Shown one piece after another: positions 23,226-31,576 of a stretch of DNA of 52,816 bases. The stretch's first letter is position 1, and every line of letters begins with the position of its first letter. The translations under genes were made by a program, and so were the position numbers. The notes below the pieces were generated by a model, which did not search any database, was not told the origin of the DNA, and saw only the letters and a list, made by a program, of their open reading frames with translations. This DNA comes from Albidovulum sp. (GTDB lineage: Bacteria > Pseudomonadota > Alphaproteobacteria > Rhodobacterales > Rhodobacteraceae): assembly GCA_030837825.1 (NCBI GenBank), contig JAUQYB010000087.1:1-52816 (forward strand), in the 5' to 3' direction.

Positions 23226-23279
23226 TTAATCCCTCGATCATGCCCCGACTCTGGCGCAGAATGGTTAATCACAGGTTAC
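23226..23279 (-). promoter_or_regulatory. ctrA control region: CtrA-type box, GANTC site and extra TTAA half-site
   Basis: In the 96 bp between sciP and ctrA, TTAA-N7-TTAC (23265-23279) matches the CtrA recognition pattern with one deviation. Another TTAA is at 23226-23229. A GACTC, i.e. a CcrM-type GANTC methylation site, is at 23247-23251; a second GANTC (GATTC) lies at 23203-23207 within the first ctrA codons. In Caulobacter, ctrA is controlled by its own product and by CcrM methylation, so this layout is suggestive. Binding is not shown here. Confidence 0.55.
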
Positions 23280-23306
23280 CGCTGTGCGGCCATTCTCGGC
23301 TTCAAC

Positions 23307-23585
23307 TCAGGGTTGACGGTATTTCTGGATCGCCGTCACTTTCAAGCCCTTTTCGCCATGCCGCGCCACCGCTTCACGCCAGAGGCCGAATTCCTCCTCG
23401 GACAGGTGATAGCGGTCGAGCGCCTCCTTCAGCGGCATCAGCCCGTGGGCCACCGCCTTCACCACCCTTGCCTTGCGGCTGGCGACCCAGCGCCGGGTCT
23501 CGGCCGGCGGCAGGTCGGCGCGTGTCATGATGGTGCCGTCGGGCAAGGTGATTGCCCGCGGACCATCGATCTTTTTCAAGAACAT
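23307..23585 (-). CDS. sciP: CtrA inhibitor SciP (DUF1153)
   Basis: The 92-residue protein begins MFLKKIDGPRAITLPDGTIM, then TRADLPPAETRRWVASRKARVVKAV (helical) and the helix-turn-helix-like GLMPLKEALDRYHLSEEEF. This is the DUF1153/SciP family. In Caulobacter SciP blocks CtrA-dependent transcription by contacting CtrA at promoters. Its position directly upstream of ctrA on the same strand, with a 96-bp gap holding a CtrA-like box, supports functional pairing. AGGGG precedes the ATG. In Rhodobacterales the exact role of SciP is less settled. Confidence 0.93.
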   Translation of the reverse strand: MFLKKIDGPRAITLPDGTIMTRADLPPAETRRWVASRKARVVKAVAHGLMPLKEALDRYHLSEEEFGLWREAVARHGEKGLKVTAIQKYRQP

Positions 23586-23655
23586 GGTTCACCCCTTCGT
23601 CTTCTCCCGGGGAAACCCTGCCCCCGCAGGCTTAAGGAGGGGTGAAACCGCAGGG

Positions 23656-23683
23656 TTGCGAGTGCTTCGGATTTTCCTATATT
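23656..23683 (+). promoter_or_regulatory. probable sigma-70 promoter of mnmA
   Basis: TTGCGA and TATATT are separated by 16 bp, ending 25 bp before the mnmA ATG. TATATT is one of the closest -10 matches in this GC-rich window, and the surrounding stretch is locally AT-rich. Confidence 0.55.
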
Positions 23684-23708
23684 CCTCCTGATTCCCGGAC
23701 AGCGCGCG

Positions 23709-24845
23709 ATGCTCGACAAACCCAGAGTGAACTCCCTTGGCCTGCCGAAGGCGCCGGCCGAAACCCGCGTCGTGGTGGCGATGTCGGGCGGGGTGGATTC
23801 GTCGGTCGTCGCGGCGATGCTGAAGGACGAGGGCTACGACGTCGTCGGCGTCACGCTCCAGCTCTACGACCACGGCGCGGCGCTGGCCAAGAAGGGCGCC
23901 TGCTGCGCCGGGCAGGACATCCACGACGCCCGCCGCGTGGCCGAGGCGATGGGCTTCCCGCATTATGTGCTCGACTACGAGAACATGTTTCGCGAGGCGG
24001 TGATTGAGGAATTCGCCGATGCCTATCTGGCGGGGGCGACGCCGGTTCCCTGTATCCGCTGCAACGAGAGGGTGAAGTTCAAGGACCTGCTGGCGACGGC
24101 AAGGGACCTCGACGCCGACTGCATGGCGACCGGGCACTACATCCGCCGGTTCGACGGGCCGGCGGGGCCGGAGCTGCATTGCGCGGCCGACCCGAACCGC
24201 GACCAGTCCTATTTCCTCTTCTCGACGACGCCGGAACAGCTTGATTTCCTGCGCTTCCCGCTCGGCGGGCTTGCCTCGAAGGCCGAGACCCGGGCGCTCG
24301 CCGCGAAATACGGGCTCTCCGTCGCCGACAAGCCCGACAGTCAGGACATCTGCTTCGTGCCGAACGGCAACTATGCCGCGGTGATCGAGAAGCTGCGCCC
24401 CGGCGCCGCCGACCCCGGAGAGATCGTCGACATGGCCGGCACCGTGCTCGGCGAGCACCGCGGCGTCATCCACTACACGATCGGCCAGCGCAAGGGCCTC
24501 GGCATCGGGGGCCTCGGCGAGCCGCTCTATGTGGTCAGGCTCGACCCCGAGACGCGGCGCGTCATCGTCGGCCCGAAGGAGGCGCTCGCCACCCGCGTCG
24601 TGCCGGTGCGCGAGATCAACTGGCTGGGCGACGCACCCTTCGAGAGCCGGCCGGAATGGCATGTCTCGGTCCGCATCCGCTCCACCCGCCCGCCGCGGCC
24701 GGCGATCCTGCGCCCCCACTCCGCCACGGCGGCGGAGGTGGAACTGCTCGACCCCGAAACCGGCGTGAGCCCGGGCCAGGCCTGCGTCTTCTACGAGACC
24801 GGCGGCAGCCGCATCCTCGGCGGCGGCTGGATCTGGCGCGGCTAG
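23709..24845 (+). CDS. mnmA: tRNA-specific 2-thiouridylase MnmA
   Basis: This 378-residue enzyme thiolates U34 of tRNAs for Lys, Glu and Gln. The PP-loop is [12 protein letters not shown] (21-32). [11 protein letters not shown] contains the catalytic Cys118, and [10 protein letters not shown] carries the second, persulfide-accepting Cys. [12 protein letters not shown] and the C-terminal [20 protein letters not shown] complete the family. The N-terminus carries about 15 residues before the core. It ends in a CTAG tetranucleotide that also supplies the stop of the convergent lpxB gene. Confidence 0.97.
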   Translation: MLDKPRVNSLGLPKAPAETRVVVAMSGGVDSSVVAAMLKDEGYDVVGVTLQLYDHGAALAKKGACCAGQDIHDARRVAEAMGFPHYVLDYENMFREAVIEEFADAYLAGATPVPCIRCNERVKFKDLLATARDLDADCMATGHYIRRFDGPAGPELHCAADPNRDQSYFLFSTTPEQLDFLRFPLGGLASKAETRALAAKYGLSVADKPDSQDICFVPNGNYAAVIEKLRPGAADPGEIVDMAGTVLGEHRGVIHYTIGQRKGLGIGGLGEPLYVVRLDPETRRVIVGPKEALATRVVPVREINWLGDAPFESRPEWHVSVRIRSTRPPRPAILRPHSATAAEVELLDPETGVSPGQACVFYETGGSRILGGGWIWRG

Positions 24846-26011
24846 CGGCGGCGTCGCGGCACGGGGCCGGCGAGGTGGGCCAGCACCGACCGCGCCGCCC
24901 TGAGCCCCGGCGCCTCGCCACCGGCGCCGAGCCGTTCCATCGTCAGCGCCATCGCCTCGAACTGCGCCGCCCGCGCCTCCTTGTCGTCGACGAGGCGGAC
25001 GAGTGCGGCGGCGATCGGGCCGGGCAGGCAGGCGGGGCCGAGGTATTCCGGCACGACGCGGGTTTCCGAGACGATGTTGACCAGCGTCACCGTGTCGATC
25101 AGTGCCGCGCGCTTCAGCATCCACCAGGTCAGCCGGTTGAAGTCGTGGGCGATGACCATCGGCACAAGGTTGGCGGCAAGCTCGAGGCTGACGGTTCCGG
25201 AGGCCGCCAGCGCGAGATTGCCGGCGGCGAAGGCGGCGCGGCGATCCCCGCCGGTCTCCACCACCTCGGGCACCACCGGCCAGCGGCCGGTGATGGCGCG
25301 GACAAGGGGCGCGACGCCGCGCACGGTCGGCACCACCACGCGCACCTCGGGCGCCCGGTCGCGGAACTCGGCGATCGCCTGTTCGAAGCGGGGGGCAAGC
25401 CGGGTCACCTCGCTCCGGCGCGAGCCCGGCAGGCACAGCAGCATCGGCTCGTCAGCGCCGATGCCGAGCCTGTCGCGGAAGGCGGCCGCCTCGTCCGCCG
25501 AGGCGCGCGGCTGGGCCACCACCGGGTGGCCGACGAAGTCGCAGGTCATCCCCGCCGCCTCCATGTAGGGCGGCTCGAACGGGAAGAGCGCGAGGACGTG
25601 ATCGACGACCTCGGCCATCTTCGCCGCCCGTCCCGGCCGCCAGGCCCAGACGGTCGGCGCGACATAGTGGATCGTCCTCAGCCCCGGCGCGGCGGCGCGT
25701 GCGGCACGTGCGACGCGCAGGCAGAAATCCGGGCTGTCGATGGTGATCAGCGCATCGGGCGCGAGCCGCACGACCTCGGCCGCGGTCTCGGCGATCCGGC
25801 GCCTGAGGTGGCGATATTTCGGCAGCACCTCGATCAGGCCCATGACCGAAAGCTCCTCCATCGGGAAGAGGCTTTCCAGCCCCTCGGCCGCCATCAGCGG
25901 CCCGCCGATGCCGGAGAACTCCACCCCCGGCTCCAGCGCCTTCAGCCCGGCCATCAGCGCCGCACCGAGGGCGTCGCCGGAGGCTTCGCCCGCGATGAGG
26001 AAAAGCCTCAT
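24842..26011 (-). CDS. lpxB: lipid-A-disaccharide synthase
   Basis: The 389-residue GT-B glycosyltransferase joins UDP-diacylglucosamine and lipid X at the inner membrane. Motifs are [15 protein letters not shown] (3-17), [44 protein letters not shown] and [10 protein letters not shown], all LpxB-specific. The ATG overlaps the lpxI stop in ATGA. It is last in the fabZ-lpxA-lpxI-lpxB run, and its stop codon overlaps that of the convergent mnmA. Confidence 0.97.
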   Translation of the reverse strand: MRLFLIAGEASGDALGAALMAGLKALEPGVEFSGIGGPLMAAEGLESLFPMEELSVMGLIEVLPKYRHLRRRIAETAAEVVRLAPDALITIDSPDFCLRVARAARAAAPGLRTIHYVAPTVWAWRPGRAAKMAEVVDHVLALFPFEPPYMEAAGMTCDFVGHPVVAQPRASADEAAAFRDRLGIGADEPMLLCLPGSRRSEVTRLAPRFEQAIAEFRDRAPEVRVVVPTVRGVAPLVRAITGRWPVVPEVVETGGDRRAAFAAGNLALAASGTVSLELAANLVPMVIAHDFNRLTWWMLKRAALIDTVTLVNIVSETRVVPEYLGPACLPGPIAAALVRLVDDKEARAAQFEAMALTMERLGAGGEAPGLRAARSVLAHLAGPVPRRRR

Positions 26012-26832
26012 GGCTCCCGCGCCCAGAGGAAGAGGCCGGCCTCGCCCGCGGCATCGACCATGCGCTCGCGGTCGAGCAGGATCACGCCCCCCGCCTCCCA
26101 GGCGATGCCGGCGAGGCCCGCCGCGGCGGCCTTCTCGACCGAGCGGAGCCCGAGCGTCGGCAGGTCGATCCGCCGGTCCTGGCCGGGCTTCGGCGCCTTG
26201 TAGAGAAGCCCGCGCCCGCCCTTCGGATCGGGGCGGAGCCGGGCGGCGTGGAGCGCGGCGAAATCGAGCATCGCATCGGTGCCGGGAAGCGTCTCGACGG
26301 CAAGGCAGAGGCCCTGCGCCACCACCGCCCCCTGGCCGATGTCGAGCCCGCCGATCGCGCCGACGATCGCGGCGGCGCGGGCGGCGTCGGCCCGGTCGGG
26401 CTCGCTCACCCTGCCCGCGAGAACCCCCGGCCCCGGCACCAGCGCGGGGGCGAGCGCATCGGCGCCGGCGACCTCGAAATCCCAGTCCTCGAAGATCGCG
26501 ACCACCTCGCGCAGGAGCGCGTCGTCACCCGAGCGGAAGGCGGCGGCGAGGCGCGGCACCAGCGTGGCGCTGCGGGCGTCGATCAGCTCGGGGTCGAGCG
26601 CGGGCCGGCGGATCGCCCCGGCGAAGGCCACCCGCCGCACCCCCCGGTCGGCGAGCAGGTCGAGGAAGGGCACCAGCCGTTCCACCCGGAAGCGGACCGG
26701 ATCGGCGCCGGCGATCTCGGAAGGAAAGCCGTCAAGCTCGGCGACGAGGAAATCGGCGCCAAGGGCCCTCAGCTCGGCGGCCAGCGCGACGGGCAGGCCC
26801 CCCTGCCCGGCGATGAGCGCCGTCCGCGTCAT
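26008..26832 (-). CDS. lpxI: UDP-2,3-diacylglucosamine pyrophosphatase LpxI
   Basis: The protein has 274 residues (former DUF1009). It cleaves UDP-diacylglucosamine to lipid X, replacing LpxH in most alphaproteobacteria. TALIAGQGGLPVALAAEL opens the N-terminal domain, with VRRVAFAGAIRRPALDPELI following. The C-terminal half has AVVAQGLCLAVETLPGTDAM and KAPKPGQDRRIDLPTLG, with the conserved Asp of the DxR catalytic segment. It overlaps lpxA upstream and lpxB downstream by 4 bp each, so it is tightly coupled. Confidence 0.95.
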   Translation of the reverse strand: MTRTALIAGQGGLPVALAAELRALGADFLVAELDGFPSEIAGADPVRFRVERLVPFLDLLADRGVRRVAFAGAIRRPALDPELIDARSATLVPRLAAAFRSGDDALLREVVAIFEDWDFEVAGADALAPALVPGPGVLAGRVSEPDRADAARAAAIVGAIGGLDIGQGAVVAQGLCLAVETLPGTDAMLDFAALHAARLRPDPKGGRGLLYKAPKPGQDRRIDLPTLGLRSVEKAAAAGLAGIAWEAGGVILLDRERMVDAAGEAGLFLWAREP

Positions 26833-27623
26833 CGCGGCGTCAGGAAGGATCGGTCGGAGGGCCCGAGGATGAAGTCGAGCACCTCGCGCACCAGCGCGCC
26901 GTCGCCGCCGGCCTCGGCCCGCGCCCGGGCGGTTTCGCGGAACGCGCCCCGCGACAGCGCCTGAAGCAGGTCGCGCAGCGCGGCGATGTCCTCCCGCGCG
27001 GCGCCGCGCCGCTTCAACCCGACGAGGTTCAGCCCGTCGAGCGTGCCGCGCGGACCCTGCACGAGGCCGTGCGGGATCACGTCGGCGGTGACCATCGTCA
27101 CCGCGCCGATCATCGCGCCGCGGCCGATGCGGACGAACTGGTGGACGCCAGACAGCCCGCCGACGATTACCTCGTCCTCCAGCACGCAATGCCCGGCGAG
27201 GGCGGCGTTGTTGACGAGGATCACCCCGTTGCCGATCTGGCAGTCATGGGCGACATGGGCCCCCGCCATCAGCAGGCAGTCGTCGCCGACCCGCGTCACC
27301 CCGCCGCCGCCCCCGGTGCCGAGGTTGATCGTCACATGCTCGCGGATGCGGTTCCTCGCGCCGATAACGAGCGATGTCCTCTCGCCGCGGAATTTCAGGT
27401 CCTGCGGCACTTCGCCGATGGTGGCGAAGGGGAAGATGACCGTGCCTTCGCCCACGGACGTGTTGCCGGTGACGACGGCATGGCTCTTGATCTCCACCCC
27501 CGGCCCGAGCGTCACCCCCGCCCCGATCAGGCAGAACGGCCCGATCCGGCAGCCTTCGCCGATCGTCGCCCCCGGCTCGACATGGGCGGTGGGATGAACC
27601 TCGGCAGGCGCGGCCACGGCCAT
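26829..27623 (-). CDS. lpxA: UDP-N-acetylglucosamine acyltransferase
   Basis: This 264-residue left-handed beta-helix enzyme performs the first committed step of lipid A synthesis, transferring 3-hydroxyacyl from ACP. Hexapeptide repeats run from about 8 to 185 (for example GATIGEGCRIGPFCLIGAG). Catalytic His lies in LMAGAHVAHDCQIGN, and HQFVRIGRGAMIGA follows. The C-terminal helical domain binds ACP. The start overlaps the fabZ stop by one base (TGATG). Confidence 0.97.
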   Translation of the reverse strand: MAVAAPAEVHPTAHVEPGATIGEGCRIGPFCLIGAGVTLGPGVEIKSHAVVTGNTSVGEGTVIFPFATIGEVPQDLKFRGERTSLVIGARNRIREHVTINLGTGGGGGVTRVGDDCLLMAGAHVAHDCQIGNGVILVNNAALAGHCVLEDEVIVGGLSGVHQFVRIGRGAMIGAVTMVTADVIPHGLVQGPRGTLDGLNLVGLKRRGAAREDIAALRDLLQALSRGAFRETARARAEAGGDGALVREVLDFILGPSDRSFLTPR

Positions 27624-28081
27624 CAGTCCCTGAGGTCCATCATCGCGGCGATCGAGGCCTCGCAGGCGAGCTGGTCGCCGACCACCGCGCGACCGTCGAA
27701 CTTCCAGATCTTGCCGCCGCCGCGCTTCACCGTCATGTGCAGCTCCAGCACGTCGCCCGGCACCACCATCCGGCGGAAGCGGCAGGCGTCGATCGAGAGG
27801 AAATAGGTCAGGAGATCGCGTCCGACCACGTCCATCGAGATGCCGACCAGAACCGCCGCCGCCTGCGCCATCGCCTCGACCACGAGAACGCCGGGCATGA
27901 TCGGCTTGGCCGGGAAATGACCGGTGAAATGCGGCTCGTTGAAGGTGACGTTCTTGATCCCGACGCAGCCCTTGTCGCGCACGATGTCGACCACCCTGTC
28001 GATCATCAGGAACGGGTAGCGGTGCGGAATGATCCGCTGGATCAGGTGGATATCGGCCTCAGTGATCGGCTCGGCAGTCAT
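27623..28081 (-). CDS. fabZ: 3-hydroxyacyl-ACP dehydratase FabZ
   Basis: This 152-residue hotdog dehydratase of type II fatty-acid synthesis acts on short and long 3-hydroxyacyl-ACPs, the same substrate pool used by Lpx[15 protein letters not shown] is the family opening. The catalytic pair is His55 ([12 protein letters not shown]) and Glu69 ([10 protein letters not shown]), matching E. coli His54/Glu68. GGAGGG precedes the ATG. A 122-bp gap separates it from ompH, where many proteobacteria have lpxD. Confidence 0.97.
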   Translation of the reverse strand: MTAEPITEADIHLIQRIIPHRYPFLMIDRVVDIVRDKGCVGIKNVTFNEPHFTGHFPAKPIMPGVLVVEAMAQAAAVLVGISMDVVGRDLLTYFLSIDACRFRRMVVPGDVLELHMTVKRGGGKIWKFDGRAVVGDQLACEASIAAMMDLRD

Positions 28082-28203
28082 GTGCCCTCCTTGCCCCGAC
28101 GCTTGCCTGACTGCGCCTGCCTAACAATTCGGCCCGTTGCTGACAAGAACCCGTCCCTGACGAGAACCCGGGGCCCGCGAACCAGGCGCGCGAGAGGCGC
28201 CGT

Positions 28204-28854
28204 TCAGTTGCCTGACGGCGTCGCCGGTGCGGGCGGCGCCTCCCCGGGCGAACCGGTCGCGTCCCCGGGTGCATCGCCGGTCTCGGCGGGAACCTCCACA
28301 TCCTCGCCTTCGCCGATCCTGGCGTCGATCCGCGCGATCATCTCCTCGGTCGCGTCGATGGCGTCGGCTGAGAGGAAGATCGCCCGGCTGTCGAGCACGG
28401 CGACGGCGCCGTGCCCGCGCAGGACCTCGGCCATGACCGGCAGGGCGGCGGTGAAGAACGCCTGCCGTTCGGCATCGTGGATGCGGCCGATGGCGCGGGC
28501 CTTGCCGTCCTGGGTCTGGCGAAACTCGGTCACCCGCCCGTCGAAGTCGTCCGCCAGCTTGCGGAACTCCTCGGCCGGCATGGTCGGACGCTTGTCGGTC
28601 AGCGCCTTCTCCTCGGCGGTCAGTTCGGCCTCGATGCGCCGGTTCTCGGCCGCCAGATCCGCCGAGGCCGCCTCGACCCGGCGGGCGACCCGCTTGCCCC
28701 AGAGCGTCTCGCCAAAGAGCCGGTCCTGGTCGATCGTGAGGATCGGCGTCTGCAGCGAGGCGGCGGCCGGCGGCGGCGCATCCTGCGCGGCGGCTGCCCC
28801 TGCCGCGCCGGCGGCAAGCGCCAGAGCCATCAGGCCGCTGCGAAGGCCGCCCAT
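28204..28854 (-). CDS. periplasmic OmpH/Skp-family chaperone
   Basis: The protein has 216 residues with a signal peptide (hydrophobic 7-22, cleavage at AAAAQ). A central helical region of about 100 residues is rich in charged heptads (AAENRRIEAELTAEEKALTD), as in Skp tentacles, and begins with the family strand ILTIDQDRLFGETLWG. The C-terminal ~35 residues are a low-complexity Pro/Ala/Gly/Asp-rich tail not present in E. coli Skp. The start overlaps the bamA stop in TGATG. It holds unfolded outer-membrane proteins for BamA. Confidence 0.9.
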   Translation of the reverse strand: MGGLRSGLMALALAAGAAGAAAAQDAPPPAAASLQTPILTIDQDRLFGETLWGKRVARRVEAASADLAAENRRIEAELTAEEKALTDKRPTMPAEEFRKLADDFDGRVTEFRQTQDGKARAIGRIHDAERQAFFTAALPVMAEVLRGHGAVAVLDSRAIFLSADAIDATEEMIARIDARIGEGEDVEVPAETGDAPGDATGSPGEAPPAPATPSGN

Positions 28855-31181
28855 CAGAACCGCGTCGAGACGGTCAGGTCGAAGTTCTGCTCGAGGTCGT
28901 AGGTTTCCTTGCTGATCGCCTTCGAGAAGTTGAACCGCAACGGCCCGAGCGCGGTGTTCCAGAACACCGAGACGCCGACCGACGAGCGCAGGTGCATGTC
29001 GTCGTCGATCGTGCCGCCCAACGTGTCGTCGAGCCCCCAGACCGAGCCCACATCGGCAAAAAGGCCGCCGCTGATGCCGTATTCCTCGGGCAGGCCGAGC
29101 GGGAACTCGGCCTCGAGTCGGGCGACCGCGAAGTAGTTGCCGCCGACGGCGTCCCGGTTCACCGCGGTCAGGTCGCGCGGGCCGAGGCCATTCGGTTCGA
29201 AGCCGCGGATCTTGCCGTTGCCGGTGAAGCGGTCGACGATCCGGCTGTTGCCGCCCGAGGTCACCACCAGGCCGCCCTCGACCTCGGCCCTGAGCGTCAC
29301 CTCCTCGCGGAAGGCCTTGCGTTCGTAGGAGGCGAGCGCCGTCGAGGTGATCGAGGTGATGTCGCCGCCGACCTCCGCGAAGTCCTGCCCGAACTTGAAC
29401 AGGATCGAACTGTTCGGATCGACCCCGCCAAGCCTGGTGTCGTAGCTGTAGGTGTAGCCAAGCGCCGAGGTGATCTCCGCCCCGCGCGCCTCCTCGTTCT
29501 TCAGAAGCTGCGAGGAATTGGTGTCGACGTCGTAGATTTCGTCCTGCGAGACCTTGTAGCGCAGCTCGATCGCGCTGAACTCGCCCATCGGGAACTCGAT
29601 CGAGGGCGACAGGCCGATGCGCTTGGTCGAATAGTAGGAATTCGAGTTTTCGCTGGTCGTGTAGTAGGCGCCGAAGCGGAACTTGAGATCGCGGTCGAGG
29701 AAGGCTGGCTCGATGAAGGTGAACGAGCTGTTCTTGTCGTCGGTGCCGACGGCGAGGTTGACGCTGACATACTGGCCGCGGCCGAGGAAGTTCGCCTCGC
29801 TCAGCCCGACGTTGAAGCCGACGCCGTTGGCGACCGAATAGCTCGCCCCGAAGGTCAGCGAGCCGGTGGGCTTCTCCTCGACGTTCACGTCGACGATGAC
29901 CTGGTCGGAGGCGGTGCCCTGACGCGCGTTCACGTCCGCCGTCTCGAAGAAGCCGAGCGCGCGGATGCGTTCGGCCGCCTCGCGGATTTCGCGCGGATTG
30001 AACGGGTCGCCCTCCACCGTCTTGAACTGCCGGCGCACCACCTTGTCGAGCGTGGTGGCGTTGCCCTCGCTGTCGATGCGTTCGACGAAGACGCGGGGGC
30101 CCTTGGTCACGGCGAAGACGACGTCGAGCGTCTGGCTTTGCTCGTTGCGGGTGATCCGCGGCTCGATGTTGACAAAGTCCACGCCCTGTTTCAGCGCGAT
30201 CGCCTCCATCCGGCTGATCGTGGTGTCGATGGCAAGCGGCGAATAGGTCGCGCCCTCGCGGATGCGGATCACGTCGCGGTAGGGCGCGACATCGACACCT
30301 TCGTATTCGCTGACAGCGGTGACATTGCGGAACCTGTAGGCGAGCCCCTCGCGCACCGCGAAGGTCAGGAAGAAGCCGTCGCGCTCGCGCGAGACCTCGC
30401 GGCTGACCGAAAGCACCTGGAAGTCGATGTAGCCGCGTGCACGGTAGAAATCGGTCAGCACCTGCTTGTCGAACTCGATCCGGTCGGGAATGTAGGTGTC
30501 GCGCTGGATGATGTTGCGCAGAAGACCCGCCTGCTTGGTCTCAAGCACCTGGCGCAGGCGGCGGTCGGAATAGGCGCGGTTGCCGGTGAAGCTCAGCCGC
30601 TCCACCTCGGTCACCCGGCCCTCGCGGATCTCGAAGGCGAGGTCGACGCGGTTGTTGCCGCGGTCGATCACCCGCGGCTCGACCCGCGCCGCCAGGCGGT
30701 TCGCGTCGGCATAGGCCTGGGTGATCGCGGCGGCGTCGGCCTCGGCCTGGGCGGCGGAATAGACCCGGCGCGACTGCGACTTGACGAGCTTGGCCAGATC
30801 CTCGTCCTTGAGCCGCTTGTTGCCCTCGAAGCTGACCGCATTGATCACCGGGTTCTCGGTGACGCGGATGACGAGGGTGCTGCCCTGCGGCACGACGTCG
30901 GCGGTGGCGAAGAGGCCCGATGCGATCAGCCGCTGCACCGCGTCGTTCAGCCCCGCCTCGGACACCGCCTGACCCTGGCCGATTCCGGCGATCTTGGCGA
31001 CAGTCGCGGGCTCGACGAATTCGTTCCCCTCGACCGAAATCCGCGAGAACGTGTAGCCCTGCGCCCTCGCCTCGGTGAAGAGAAGGCCGCAAACCACCGT
31101 CAGAACGACGAAAATCCCAGCCCTGACCGCAAGCGCCCGAACGCCTGCGCCGATGGTTGCGCCGCCTATGCCCGCGAACAT
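28854..31181 (-). CDS. bamA: outer membrane protein assembly factor BamA
   Basis: The 775-residue Omp85 protein has a signal sequence ending ARAQG (about 37), then five POTRA domains starting FSRISVEGNEFVEPATV, and a C-terminal 16-strand barrel from about residue 400. The L6 motif VRGF/Y appears as IRGFEPNGLGPRD, and the chain ends with the outer-membrane signature ...LTVSTRF with terminal Phe. It folds and inserts outer-membrane proteins. I chose the ATG at 31181; an in-frame start 25 codons upstream is less likely because it would place a charged stretch ahead of the signal sequence. Confidence 0.96.
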   Translation of the reverse strand: MFAGIGGATIGAGVRALAVRAGIFVVLTVVCGLLFTEARAQGYTFSRISVEGNEFVEPATVAKIAGIGQGQAVSEAGLNDAVQRLIASGLFATADVVPQGSTLVIRVTENPVINAVSFEGNKRLKDEDLAKLVKSQSRRVYSAAQAEADAAAITQAYADANRLAARVEPRVIDRGNNRVDLAFEIREGRVTEVERLSFTGNRAYSDRRLRQVLETKQAGLLRNIIQRDTYIPDRIEFDKQVLTDFYRARGYIDFQVLSVSREVSRERDGFFLTFAVREGLAYRFRNVTAVSEYEGVDVAPYRDVIRIREGATYSPLAIDTTISRMEAIALKQGVDFVNIEPRITRNEQSQTLDVVFAVTKGPRVFVERIDSEGNATTLDKVVRRQFKTVEGDPFNPREIREAAERIRALGFFETADVNARQGTASDQVIVDVNVEEKPTGSLTFGASYSVANGVGFNVGLSEANFLGRGQYVSVNLAVGTDDKNSSFTFIEPAFLDRDLKFRFGAYYTTSENSNSYYSTKRIGLSPSIEFPMGEFSAIELRYKVSQDEIYDVDTNSSQLLKNEEARGAEITSALGYTYSYDTRLGGVDPNSSILFKFGQDFAEVGGDITSITSTALASYERKAFREEVTLRAEVEGGLVVTSGGNSRIVDRFTGNGKIRGFEPNGLGPRDLTAVNRDAVGGNYFAVARLEAEFPLGLPEEYGISGGLFADVGSVWGLDDTLGGTIDDDMHLRSSVGVSVFWNTALGPLRFNFSKAISKETYDLEQNFDLTVSTRF

Positions 31182-31257
31182 GCTCTGCCCCCGAAATTTA
31201 TTCGCCACTCTCTGTCGAAAGTGACTACCGGGATTGGCGGATGTTGTCAAAAGCAAC

Positions 31258-31281
31258 GGCGCGACCGCTAGGGATCGCGCC
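31258..31281 (-). terminator. possible terminator after the small membrane protein gene
   Basis: GGCGCGA and TCGCGCC form a 7-bp stem around a 10-base loop, followed on the minus strand by GTTGCTTTT. It lies 33 bp after the 54-residue gene and 77 bp before bamA. The stem is modest and the T run interrupted, so partial termination or processing is more likely than a full stop. Confidence 0.4.
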
Positions 31282-31313
31282 GCGTCCGAATTCGTGCCCG
31301 ACCGAGCCGGGCG

Positions 31314-31478
31314 TCAGGGCATGGTCTGAATCTCGGGCGTCTGGAGCCGTGCCAGCTCCGTCCCGATCATCGCGCCACCCGCGAGGCCGAGGACGATGGC
31401 GAGGGGGATCAGGATGCGGTCCGCGCTCAGGTCCAGTACCAGCGAAATCCCGCGATAACCGCTCTGAAGCAACTGCAT
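31314..31478 (-). CDS. 54-residue single-TM protein between rseP and bamA, hypothetical
   Basis: The peptide starts MQLLQSGYRGISLVLDLSAD and has one membrane helix at about 22-42 (ILIPLAIVLGLAGGAMIGTE), with a short polar tail. GGGGAG lies 10-14 bases before the ATG. It occupies the gap between rseP and bamA, both envelope genes on the same strand, and is flanked downstream by a hairpin. Codon use matches the neighbours. I do not recognise it; an envelope-stress or Bam/RseP accessory role is only a positional guess. Confidence 0.6.
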   Translation of the reverse strand: MQLLQSGYRGISLVLDLSADRILIPLAIVLGLAGGAMIGTELARLQTPEIQTMP

Positions 31479-31576
31479 GGACCTACTCCCCGTGCCTGAT
31501 ACCGAACTGCCACGAGGGTAGGTGCGGAATATGGCATCATTGGGGCGCAGATGCGACAGCGCCGGCGCCGGTGGCG

